Of a DNA stretch of 64,000 nt, positions 1 to 9,960 are shown piece after piece. Location of the stretch: contig NW_004955429.1 in assembly GCF_000276665.1 (NCBI RefSeq), forward strand, positions 5,049,286 through 5,113,285, read 5' to 3'. Each line of letters opens with the position of its first letter. The first letter of the stretch is position 1. This stretch comes from Chinchilla lanigera. Its lineage: Eukaryota > Chordata > Mammalia > Rodentia > Chinchillidae. Made by a program: the position numbers and the translations under genes. The notes under the pieces were generated by a model. The model ran no database searches and was not told the origin of the DNA. It saw only the letters and a list, made by a program, of their open reading frames with translations.

Positions 1-50
1 AGTTTTCTCAAGTGCTGGGATTATAGCTGTGTGCCATCACAAGGGCTGCA
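1..50 (-). repeat. B1 SINE, cut by window edge
   Basis: The first 50 bases read as the antisense 5' end of a 7SL-derived B1 (GTGCTGGGATTATAGC, then a diverged form of the 5' GGC terminus). The rest of the copy lies outside the window. Confidence 0.7.
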
Positions 51-349
51 ATGGATAATTTTAAATAAGCAACTGTAAATTTGTTAACAAAGTGATAAAC
101 TGACAGTGATGTTTAACTTGTAAGGTTTAGTGAAAGAAATTGCCAAAGGAAGAATTAAATTGTATATCTTAGTGCCACAAATATAAGAAAAAATTGGTTG
201 AAATAATATTTTCTAGAATCCTTATAATTATTAAAAAAGGGGAAAACATTATTTTTAGAGTTCTTAAAGATAAACATTTATATCTAAATGAAATAAATCA
301 AAGAATAGAAATAAATCAAAATGTACCCATAACCATAATCAATTTAAAT

Positions 350-479
350 GGTGCACTCGGGAGGCTGAGGTGGGAGGATCATTGCGAGTTCCAGACCAGC
401 CTGGGCTACAAAGTGAGCTCAAGGCCAGCCTGAAGTGCATAGTGAGACCCTGTCTCAAAAAGACAAGAAAAAAAAAAAG
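350..479 (+). repeat. B1 SINE, 5'-truncated
   Basis: 7SL-derived SINE starting inside the left part (CACTCGGGAGGCTGAGG). It carries the rodent-type 29-bp internal tandem duplication (384-412 and 413-441), then GTGAGACCCTGTCTCAAAAA and an A-rich tail. Missing about 35 bp at the 5' end, which removes the A box. Confidence 0.9.
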
Positions 480-617
480 AATTATCCATGTTTATTTAAC
501 ACTTAAAGCAATTTGATCATGATTTATAATAGCGCTGTACACAAACTATGTGTCATTTGTTATATAGTTACTTTCTTAGATATCTTGTGTTTATTATACA
601 ATTGAAATGGGATTTTC

Positions 618-723
618 TTTCCTCTCTTTTTTTTTTTTTTTTTTTTGGTACTGGGAATTGAATGCAGGATCTTGCGCTTGCCAGGCAGGTGCTGTGCCAC
701 TGAGCTATCTCCCTAGCCCCGCA
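618..723 (-). repeat. ID-type tRNA-derived SINE with TSD
   Basis: Antisense copy: a poly(T) run, then GGTACTGGGAATTGAATGC through to TAGCCCC. Both pol III boxes are recognisable on the minus strand. It is flanked by an imperfect 13-bp target duplication (605-617 and 724-736, one mismatch). It lacks the GAGAAAAACC tail of the younger copies elsewhere, so I place it in the older subfamily. Confidence 0.9.
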
Positions 724-1139
724 AAATGGAATTTTCAGGCTGTATTTTGTATTTGTTGCTGTTATATGGAAATATAATAGACAAACAGTTATTGAAGTGT
801 AAACATACTGTAAGATAAGCAAATGATAGATACTCTCTCAAATTTTGAGGCATATAAAAGTATTTCCTTTGAGTGAAGTTTTCAGTTGGTAGAATATACT
901 TATAGTTTTTTTTTATTATTTAAAAACAGTTTTACTTTTACTTTTACTTTTATACGTGGTACATTGTCTAGTACGACAGGTGTTTTCCTTAAAATTGTTA
1001 ACACTGTTACTCCATTCTATATGTCCACCACTGCTTTTGAGATGACAGACACAATCATGTCCTTCTGTGGGCCCTGCCTTTTTTCCTGTCAGGTTAGGCA
1101 CTCTATTTTGTTTTGATATGCATCAATATAATTGTTGAA

Positions 1140-1400
1140 TTGTCTATTTTTCTTTTAATCTATTAGCTTTTGTTTCATGTAGTTTTGGGTTTGATATTAG
1201 ATCCACTTACATCTGCAATTGTTACATCTCCTTCAGAGATCAATGCTTCCATCATTATGAAATAGCAATTTTTCCTAGTAATTTTCATTTAAGCTTAAAG
1301 TCTTCTTGATTGTATATGAATATAGTCACTTCAATCCTCTTTTGCTTACTGTTTGCATGGTATATCTTTTTAAAACTTTCAATGTATTTCTTAAAATATA
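1140..1400 (-). repeat. Probable L1 ORF2 fragment, antisense
   Basis: T-rich sequence resembling antisense L1 ORF2 (a stretch around TTCATGTAG...TTTGATATTAG and the ATCATTATGAAATAG block). It represents the 5' part of ORF2 yet sits left of a 3'-end fragment of the same orientation, so it is a separate or rearranged insertion. The preceding 740-1140 is AT-rich and unassigned, with a short (ACTTTT)n run near 935-952. Confidence 0.4.
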
Positions 1401-3380
1401 AATCCAGCCTAGTTATTTTCTTTTTATTTCTGAATAATATTTCATTGGATGTTCTCCAGTTTGTTTACCCATTTGCCTATTGAAGGATATCTTGGTTCTT
1501 TGCAAATTCTGACAATTCTGAAAATAGCCTCTACAAACATTTATGTGCATGGTTTTGTATAAATAAGTTTTCAACTGTGCTGGGTAAATAGCTGGAGTAT
1601 GATTCCTACATTGTACCATAAGCCTGCGTTTGACTTTGTAAGGAGCTGCTAAACTGTCTTCAACAGTGGCTGAGGCATTCTGTGTTCCCTCTAGCAAAGA
1701 CTGAGAGCTCCTGTTCCACACCCATGTCAGCATTTGTTTTTGTGGGTGTATTGAACTTTAGGCATTCTCATAGGTGTGTAATAGTATATAGTTGTTTTAA
1801 TTTTGCAATTTCCAAATGATATATGATCTTGTAAATCATTCCATATGCTTATTTGCCTTTTATATATCTTGTTTTTATTTTTTTCTTCAGGTATTAAAAA
1901 TTGAACCCAGGGCCTTTGCATTGAACTTCACCCCAATTTCTTTTTCCTTTTTATTGAACTGGGATATCACTAAATTGCTAAATTGCCCAGGTTGGCCCAA
2001 ATGTTCCATCCTTCTGCCTTAGTCTCCTGGAGTGCTAGGATTACAGACATGTGCCCCCATGCCTGGCCCTATGAGTTTATCTTCTTTGGTGAGATGTCTC
2101 TTTTGTTCAGATCTTTTGTTTATTTTAAAATCAGGTTATTTTCTTATTGTTGAATTTTAAGAGTTCTTTTTAGATTTTTGGATGCAAGTCCTTTTTCAGG
2201 TATGTGTTTTGCAAACATTTTCCTCCAGGGTGTGGCTTGTCTTTTCATTTCTTGACAGTGTCTTTTACAGATAAGAAGTTTTTCATATTAACATAATCCA
2301 ACTTACTGGTTTTTTTCATGGCTTTTGCTTTGATGTTGTATCTTGTGCTTTTAATCTTTTGAGATTAAGTATTAAATGGTGAAAAGATTTTCTCCTGAGT
2401 TATTTTCTACAAGATTCATGGTTTTGCAGTTTACAGTTAGGTCTAAGATTTGTTTTGAGTGAATTTTTGTAAAAGGTGTAAGATCTTGCCTGGACTTTAT
2501 TTTTTTGTTGTTGTTTTTGTTTGTTTCTTTTTTTTTTTTTTTTTTGGTGTATGGATGTCCTGACGTCAAAATAGCTATATTTTCTCCATTGAACTGCTCC
2601 TATTTCTTATCTAAAGATCAGTTGACAATGTTTTATGGGTCGGTTTCTATGCTACACATTCTGTTGCACTGACTGGGTTGTCTATTCTTTCACCTATACT
2701 ATACTGTCTTGATCACAATAGCTTCAGAGTAAATCTTGAAGCTGGTAGTATTGGTCTTCCAGCTTTGTTCTTTCTCTCCCCTGTTGCCTGTCTTGTAAAC
2801 TTTAGAATCACTTTCTCAATATCCATAAAATATCTTGCTGGGACTTTGATTAAGACTTCATTGAGTCTGTGGAAGTTAGGAAGAACTGACATCTCAGTAA
2901 TATCAAGTAAATCTGGTATCTCTCTTGACTTATTTAGATCCTTCATTTTTTATATAATACCTTCAGTTTTTCCATATGTAAAGATTTATATACAAAGTAT
3001 TGAAAGTTTTGATGCTAATGTGAATGATGTTGTGTTTTTAATTATAAGTTTCAGTAATTCACTGCTGGTATAAAGAAAGCAATTGACTTTTTTATATTAA
3101 TCTTATATTCCAGAATTTTGCTATAATTGCATGTTAGTTAAATAATTTTTTATTGCTGTTCTTTTGGGATTATCTACACAGATAATTGATTCTTTTAGAA
3201 ATAATTTTTATTTCTCTATTGAGAATCTCTTTTTCTTGTGCCAGTCCCATCAGACATTGCTTTACTTCTTTATATATTATGTCCTTGACCTTTCTGAACA
3301 TATTTATGATAGGAGTATTGACATTCTTGATATACATCTGGCCCTCTGTGATTCAGTTACTACTGACCACTTGTTAAAAT
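1401..3380 (-). repeat. Old L1 (3' half), antisense, interrupted
   Basis: Antisense L1 running from the 3' end (GAATAATATTTCATTGGATG near 1432) back into ORF2. Landmarks are the TTTGCAAACATTTTCCTCC block near 2209, GTAAAAGGTGTAAGATC near 2470 and the block at 2640-2760 (TCTATTCTTTCACC...CTGTCTTGATCACAATAGC), all typical of mammalian L1. No intact ORF2 frame survives. A B1-ID dimer is inserted at 1872-2068, and a T tract near 2528-2545 may be the remnant of another SINE. Divergence suggests an ancient L1M-type copy. Confidence 0.75.
1872..2068 (-). repeat. B1-ID dimeric SINE
   Basis: On the minus strand a B1-like left part (from GCCAGGCATGGGGGCACATG) is joined to an ID-like right part ending in ATACCTGAAG. 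On the plus strand this appears as ID remnant, linker, then GTTGCCCAGG-type B1 sequence (from about 1980). Dimeric B1-ID SINEs are known from several rodent families. The copy is old and diverged and sits inside the antisense L1. Confidence 0.7.
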
Positions 3381-3873
3381 TCAAATATGAAGTGTTCCCC
3401 AAAGACACATGAGCTCCAAGGCAGCAACTTCTAGAGATGAGGCCTGGAGAGGTAATTGTATCCTGAGAGTACTAACCTCATCAATAGATCGATCCACTAA
3501 TTAGTCCATAGATGAATGGATTATTAAGAGGTAGGGGGTAGTTGGAGGAAGTAGGTCATGGGACCCTAGCTCATGTGCTTACCTTTTTACTCTTTCCTCT
3601 CCTCCCATCTCCTGTACCCTCCTCTCTTTGTCTCTGTCTGTCTGTCTCCATCTGTCTCTTTGTCTCTGTCTGTCTCTCTCCTGTTTTCTGTAAGGTGAGC
3701 TGCATTGCTCTACCACATGCTTGCATCATGATCGCTGTCTTACCATGGGCTGAGAAGTAATGGAGCCAAGTAACTATGGGCTGAAACTTCTGAAATCACA
3801 TGCCAAAATTAATCTTTGTGCCTTTAAGTAGATTTTGTAGGTGTTCTGTCACAGCCATGAAAAGCTAACACAT
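3381..3873 (+). repeat. Solitary MaLR-type LTR
   Basis: ERVL-MaLR LTR in sense orientation. Landmarks are the 5' region with TGTTCCCCAAAGACACATGAG, GGTAGTTGGAGGAAGTAGGTCA, the 3' block TAATGGAGCCAAG...GGGCTGAAACTTCTGAAA, an AATTAATC polyadenylation-like motif, and the CTGTCACAGCCATGAAAAGCTAACACA end. No internal retroviral sequence is attached. It interrupts the antisense L1. Confidence 0.8.
3624..3690 (+). repeat. (TCTG/TCTC)n simple repeat
   Basis: Pyrimidine-rich TCTG/TCTC microsatellite inside the MaLR LTR, where such LTRs commonly carry a CT-rich tract. Confidence 0.9.
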
Positions 3874-5780
3874 CAGTTTTTTGAGTATAGGTTACAGAGT
3901 ATACTTTCCTGTTTGTTTTCATGCCTTGTACCATTTTGTTGAAAAATGATGTGTTAAATAATAGAGCAGTTCTGATCCCCCACCTGCTTTAAGGAATCTT
4001 GCTAGGAATTAATATGCAGAATCTGTCTCCGTTTTGTGTAGTTACTGATTTCTCAAATTTTTTATTCTTATTTTTATATTTTCAGCCTGGCTTTCTAGGG
4101 GATCATCCCATGTCGGCTCAGCTCAGTGGTCAACTAGTGATTGGGCAGAGATTAAGCCCTTCCAGTGCAGAGCTTTGACATTCTGAGTGTCTGGTGGGGA
4201 GTATGGGAAAGGTTTGGGCCTTCTCATTCCTCAGATCTATTTCTGTCCTCCCTGTGCATGTCTACACTTTCAATCAGTCATAGATATACAGGGCTTATCT
4301 GAATCCATCTATAACGCTCCTCTTCCAACATCTCATTATTAAACTTCTTGTTCATTCAGTGGTTGCCCAAAGAGGACCATGGTTTCATGCTACAGAGCAG
4401 TGTTTTCCAATCAATTTTGGTGTATTTTTTTACCAGTGCTCCTTAGTGTGAGTTTTTACTTTTCAGTCTAAATCAAGCTGGCCCCCTTGATGGTTAATCT
4501 AGTTTCAATGGTCAGCTCCACTCTTGTAAAACTAGTCACAACCAAGCTGCTACTGCAGGAAGTGCAGTACTGACACCAACTCTAAGCACAAAGGTCATAG
4601 ACTTCTGCATCCATCTGCAAAGTTTTAGAAGTTTTCTTCTTTGAATCAATGGTTTGTAATTATTGTCTACAGCCAATTGCAAGGGCTCTGATATGATTAT
4701 TTTTCATAATTTTTCTCAGCTTCTACATGCTTTTGGGGGAAAAATTACTGCTTTTCTAACTACTTTTAAGATTTCTTTTTCATTTGTGTCCTATAGGTTC
4801 ACAGCAATTTAGTAGGATTTATTTTTATTTTATCCTGCTTTGGATTTTTTGTCTTTTTGAGTCTCAGACTTGTATTTTCTTATTTCTGAAAAATTTTGAG
4901 CCATTGTTGTAACTTTTTGAGTATTTTTAGGCTATCTTTGTTGAGATAAATTTCATTATCTTCTCAAATTTTACTCTGCTCTGATTTTCTATTTGTCAGA
5001 CTAGGAATTAACAAATTGCAGCCCATGGATCAAATCCAGCCTGCTACCTTTAGTCCATAAATTCTTATCAGAACATAGCAAAGTTCATTGTTTTACATTA
5101 TTATCTATGATTGTTTTTAAAGCATTGCAACAGTGGAGCTGAATATTTCCAGAAGAGAATCTACTGCCCAGTAAATATAAAACATTTACTATGTGATCTT
5201 TTATAGAAAAAATTTGCCAAGCCCCAGCCTATACCTCCAATTTGAAATGTGTTCTATGTTCCCATGTTTTACTCATCTTTACCATCTGTTTCATACTTCT
5301 CTTTTTGTTTTGCTAGGCACTAGTGAAAGTCATTACTATTATTCTATCTTCCAGTTTACAAATTCTTCCTTCAGCTCAATCTAATCTGAATTTGAAATCA
5401 ATTTCTATTGTAATGGTTTTTTATTTTCATCAATTTAATTTTCACTTTCTAATGTTATGTAACTTTATGATACATTCTATATGCTTTTACTTCCTTGAGC
5501 ACATTAAAGACATGAACATATGTTCCAGGTTTGTTAATTCTAAATGTGTAGAATTCTTTCTTTGTTTCTCTTGGTCTTTGACAGTTATTTCTTTATTGTG
5601 TTTGGTGAATTTTTCTTTGTCTGTTTGAGAGCTCATTTTCCTTTCTTTTTTCTTTTTTTAATGTGAGGTTTAGGTTTAAAATGAACTTTTCTGGAAAATG
5701 TTCCATTTCTTCTGTCAAGGGGCATTAGCATATTGTGGTCACTTTAAATTCAAATTTTGCCTTTTGGGGGGCTACAAGGT
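3874..5780 (-). repeat. Probable 5' region of an old L1, antisense
   Basis: T-rich sequence resembling the antisense ORF1/5'UTR side of L1M-type elements (TTTCATGCCTTGTACCATTT near 3919, the TGTTGAAAAATG block, CAAGGGCTCTG near 4679, and the 5490-5620 stretch). With 1401-3380 it would form one L1 split by the MaLR LTR. An hAT-type element interrupts it at 5001-5227. The assignment is by texture and a few landmarks. Confidence 0.4.
5001..5227. mobile_element. hAT-type non-autonomous DNA transposon fossil
   Basis: About 227 bp with imperfect terminal inverted repeats (CTAGGAATTAACAAATT against AATTTGCCAAGCCCCAG). It has the interior order of a well-known MER1-group element: GCAGCCCATGGATCAAATCC, ATTATCTATGATTG, then TTTATAGAAAAAATTTGCC. 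I could not confirm an 8-bp target duplication. It is near full length but heavily mutated and has no coding capacity. Confidence 0.65.
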
Positions 5781-6586
5781 GTTGTGACTAGGTATTTCAG
5801 AGGCAGACATTTTCTTTTTCCTGCTCTTTCCCAAGAGTAAAGAATGTATAAGCAATTAACTCTCTAAGAGGTATGCATTTGTTTGTATCCTAGTTACATT
5901 TCTTGCTGTTTATCTGCATCTCTAACTGGTTCTTCTGCCTTGCTCTATTCCCAGGCTTTGTTTTATCTTCTGTGTGTGACCACTGGAACTCAGGTTCTAA
6001 GTCTAAGGAAAATGCAATCCCTTGATAAATGTTTGTGCTTCTAAGGAATTCCACTTTCATATAATTTGTGGTCTTGGCAGGCACTTTCTCTGCTTTCACA
6101 ACTGCTTGGTTATACATCTAAAATTAGATTTTTAAATTATATCCAGATTTTTATTTATGCTATGTTAGGGGGAGTCTCACATAAAATGTAATGCATAGTA
6201 CTGCTATACTCAAATGGAAAAAGAGAATGTGAATGTAAGCCAATGCACCATTCTTCTGGATTTATTTCCATTTTAACATTGATTCACAACTGAGAATAAA
6301 AGATTAGTTCTTAATTAATGCTGTTATCTATGTAAAACTGAAGGAAATATCTTGGAGAAGTATTCTTTGAAGTCCCTTTATGTTGAAGCAGGATGTTCGC
6401 TAATTCACCAATGAAAAAATTCATTATTTCTTGTAATAACATTGATTGTTATTATGGTCATACTTGTATGCTAGTTGCATTAGAGGATTCAATAAAATAA
6501 GCTCCTAATTCTAGACTGTATTAGTAATTACATTTAACATCTCCTGGGGTCTCATTATGTGTGCTTTAAATATTTACTGTTCGCAG
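5781..6586. other. Unassigned AT-rich stretch
   Basis: I see no gene, RNA or clear repeat. AT-rich with short homopolymers. The only frame of note (minus strand, 5890-6117) has no recognisable motif. Confidence 0.5.
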
Positions 6587-6601
6587 TGCTTCATGCATTT
6601 T

Positions 6602-6700
6602 TTTTTTTTTTTTTGGTTTTTCTCTGGTACCGGGAACCGAACTCACGACCTCGCGCTTGCCAGGCAGGTGCTTCTGCCGCTGAGCTAAATCCCCAGCCCC
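6602..6700 (-). repeat. Young ID-type SINE with perfect TSD
   Basis: Antisense copy with the diagnostic 3' tail GGTACCAGAGAAAAACC before the A tract (sense strand) and near-consensus core GGGGATTTAGCTCAGCGGC. Flanked by an exact 15-bp target duplication TGCTTCATGCATTTT (6587-6601, 6701-6715). A box and B box are intact, so it belongs to the young subfamily. Confidence 0.95.
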
Positions 6701-6763
6701 TGCTTCATGCATTTTATCATGTATTTGTATACAACAAATGTATAAGTGACTATGCTCATTTTT

Positions 6764-6866
6764 TTTTTTTTTTTGATTTTGGTTTTTCTCTGGTACTGGG
6801 AACCAAACTCACGACCTTGAGCTTGCCAGGCAGGCGCTTTGCCATTGAGCTAAATCCCCAGCCCAG
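6764..6866 (-). repeat. Young ID-type SINE with perfect TSD
   Basis: Second antisense copy, 63 bp downstream of the previous one. Exact 13-bp target duplication TATGCTCATTTTT (6751-6763, 6867-6879). Same tail subfamily (TTTTCTCTGGTACTGGGAACC on the plus strand), slightly more diverged core. Confidence 0.95.
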
Positions 6867-6914
6867 TATGCTCATTTTTAAGTGTATAAGAAGCTAAAAT
6901 ATAAAAAGATTAAC

Positions 6915-7015
6915 TAGGAGGCTAAGGTAAATAGCTAGTAGGTAATGAATCCAGTGTTCAAAACCTTGCAATCTGACTGCAGAGCCCATGCTCTTAATTA
7001 CTATGCAACACAATA
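6915..7015 (-). repeat. MIR SINE fragment
   Basis: Antisense MIR: AGCTAGTAGGTAATG, then CAATCTGACTGCAGAGCCCA and TGCTCTTAATTACTATGCAA, the complement of the MIR tRNA-like head. An ancient mammal-wide element. Confidence 0.75.
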
Positions 7016-7159
7016 CTATGTGATACCCCAAGTTTCTTATTATACATAAGAAGCCTGGAGTCTAATAGGAAACATATGAAACATAGAAAGGACACAGAGA
7101 AATATTTGCTGACTATCCCATAACAGAGTAGATGAAAGGACCGTGATGGGGTATGGAAA

Positions 7160-7665
7160 GATGATTAGGGCAACTCTTGAAACACTGCAACTTTCGTGGC
7201 ACTGAAGACCAAACTCAGCTGTATAGGCTGAGATCCAGAAGTTATGGTGTCAAACGCTGCCTTTTTTTCTCTTACCTAATAACCCTACTTAATGACATGC
7301 TAGGAAGCATGGGAAATTTAGGCATTTTTCTTTGGGAATCAGGAAAGCCTACCTTATTTCTTCTAATGCAAACAGGAAGACATTTCCTAATACACCCTGA
7401 AGTGACCTTGTGGCTTTAGGAATAGGAGCTAACCTAAAGAAGGGGAATGAAAGCCATGTTTCTGTTTCCAGGGCTGGTCATAAACCTCCCTAAAAATCCT
7501 ACAAACTGTCTTCCACGAGACTGTGAAGCCACAAGATAAAAGAAACTTTGAAGGAGCACCTCTAAAAGATCCGTGCAACCCTTATGTAACTTTTACATCA
7601 GCAATAAACAAATCTTGATTGTTGTAAGCTACTAATATTTTGAGGTTATTTATTATAGCAGTTAG
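7160..7665 (+). repeat. Probable MaLR-type LTR
   Basis: The 3' portion reads like an MLT1-class LTR end: AGCAATAAACAAATCTTG (polyadenylation signal AATAAA), then TTGTAAGCTACTAATATTTT and GGTTATTTATTATAGCAG. The 5' part is too diverged to bound confidently. The frame at 7177-7419 lies within it and has no recognised domain. Confidence 0.5.
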
Positions 7666-8668
7666 TTTTAATTATTATCAATGCCAATATGAATGCAGAT
7701 CAAAGTCACTATGGAATCTTTTATAAGAAATGTCTTAGAAAATTCAGGAAAGTGTATTCTTAGCCCTAGAAATTTGCTTTCATCCCATTGTTTCCTGTCT
7801 TTCATTTTCCTGGTTCAAAGGGTTTTCTAGAATGACATAGTTATAGCAATGAAAAACTTTAAAAATTGCATAGTTTAGAACATTTTGATGACTTCGTACC
7901 TTAGGACCAACACTGACTGTAACAACAATATTATAATATTAGCTAAAGCTTACTGAAGGAATTGCTTTAATTTTCATCTTATGTACTATAATTCTCAAAA
8001 AAAGTGCGATGATATGAATATCACTCATTAATAGAAGTTCATTGTGGTCTAAATACTGCTTTTAAAAGCTCTTCACAAAATGTTTTTCAAACTCCTGGAA
8101 AAAGATAATACATTTTTCATGTTTGAAGATATAACTTGGCCATATTTTACAAACACTTAATTTTTCTAAAATTTTGAGAATCTTTTCTGGGATGCTAAAA
8201 AGTACTTTTCCACCAGACTTGAGATTTCTAACTGAAGCTCATAAGTTAGATGCTGTATTGATCTAATATACCATTAAGTGGCAAAACGGTACAATTTATC
8301 ATGTCCACATGGCATTATGGGAAATTCTTTCTGCTGCTTTGGGCCCTTGTATACACTTTCTCATTTCTCCACGTAACAGACTAATGATAGAGGAGCCCTC
8401 ATTTCAGTCTATTGTTTCCAACAAGCACATGCATGTAAACAAGCAATTATTTCGGAAGTGTATACTTTCTCTTACACTGTTTAAAGTAATGGTTTGTTTA
8501 TTTCTAACTGTAAACTCTATTTTCCCCTATAAAACAAATTACCTTGTGCATGAGTATGAAAATACATAGTTTCTTTATATTAGCTAGCGAAAAAAATCTC
8601 TCTGGCCATGGTATATTAAGTAAATTATTCAACTTCATTGGCTTAATTGCACACAAGAGCCCCTGGTT
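7666..8668. other. Unassigned AT-rich stretch
   Basis: I see no gene or RNA. A weak antisense MIR-like patch may exist around 7970-8040 but I cannot confirm it. Confidence 0.5.
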
Positions 8669-8685
8669 TAAGAGATACGTTTCTA

Positions 8686-8771
8686 ATTTTTTTTGTTTTG
8701 CAACTGGGCATTGAATTCAGGACCTCACACTTGCCAGGCAGGCACTGTGCCACTGAGCTATATCCCTGGCC
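8686..8771 (-). repeat. ID-type SINE with TSD
   Basis: Antisense ID copy (TTTTGCAACTGGGCATTGAA to ATATCCCTGGCC). The 17-bp target duplication TAAGAGATACRTTTCTA is present at 8669-8685 and 8772-8788 with one mismatch. Older subfamily, without the GAGAAAAACC tail. Confidence 0.9.
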
Positions 8772-8788
8772 TAAGAGATACATTTCTA

Positions 8789-9370
8789 TAGATAATATCA
8801 AAAGTCAGACTGTCTGCTCAGGGTGGCCAGAAAACAAAGAATCATCATGTGGTGTGACCTTTATATGCAGGGAAAACAGGTACAAGTTGCATAAAACAAT
8901 GTCATTGAACTTTTCAAAATGTATTGGTATTTCACTGCCTCTGGGAAAAGTACAACAGATGACAATGTGCACACGTTAATTTTCAGTGGGAGGACTAACG
9001 TTGACGGTCTCCGGGGTGGCATAGCCTGTGATTAGTGGTACTGTGGTAAGCCCTGACTCGGGGTCGGTGTGAGCACATCCGTTTTCCTCTCTGCACCCAG
9101 TTTCCTCTCTAACTTCTCCACCTCTCTCTTTCAGCATTCTCTCCATAGCATAAGACCAGGTTTCCTTGTCCACATTCCAGCGCTAGCTCCCCCTTTTCCG
9201 CCTGAAGTGTGAGATTCATGGGATTCTCATTCAGTCTACCTAACACCTACGTCACCTGGAACTTCATCCTAAACACAGCAGGTTGTTTCTGAGTCACTTC
9301 TGAGAGGATAACTGGAGAATATAAACATACAACAGAGCCACTCAAATACTCAGATGGTGAGAGCTTCTAA
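8789..9370. other. Unique sequence, locally GC-richer
   Basis: No repeat recognised. 8980-9250 is more GC-rich than its surroundings and holds a minus-strand frame (8976-9173) with charged, low-information residues. I do not recognise a protein and see no exon boundaries that would make it convincing. Confidence 0.4.
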
Positions 9371-9960
9371 TCAGAAGCAGCTGACTCTCATTACCCACCA
9401 TAGTTATAGTCTACAGCATTGATATGAATACCAAATTGGTGAATACTGAATCATTAATGCTTGGGGAAATACAAGGTTCAGTTCTTACTTGCTTCTGGTG
9501 GCCTTTTCAAGTCAATTAATCCATACTGTTTTATGCGTATCTACATTTGAAGATAACATTTAATACCTGTTGTTGATTCGTTAACATTGGCCTCACAGCC
9601 AAAATCACTATCATTTCGATCTGAATAAAGGTGACGAAGCTGTTTTCTCCACTAAGCATGGCATGGCCCTGTTATCCATTGCTGCACAGGACAGAGTTCA
9701 GCACTAAGCTTAGGCAGCTTTTAAAACTGTGGAATGAGCAAGGACCATGGTGAAAGACACAAATTTGGAAGACATGGCACTAAATGGACCATGAAAAGAA
9801 CACACGTTGACAGTGTACCTCAGGTAATTCAAATTCTTCATCTCTTGCTTCCCTATGAATGACGGCAGAAGCACCACTAGTACTTTTGCAGCACTAATGC
9901 AGATCTGAGATGGCACATATGTTTTAGTGAGTATGTATATCCACGAACAGGGAAGGACTG
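9371..9960 (+). mobile_element. Probable DNA-transposon fossil
   Basis: Stretches such as CTCTCATTACCCACCATAGT, AATTGGTGAATACTGAATCA, GGGGAAATACAAGGTTCAG and GTTGTTGATTCGTTAACATT follow the order of an old Tc/mariner-superfamily non-autonomous element common in placental genomes. I cannot name the family or see clean termini, and 9700-9960 is less certain than 9371-9640. Confidence 0.4.

Noticed and set aside
2678..3073. 131-codon plus-strand frame
   Set aside because: Antisense of L1 ORF2.
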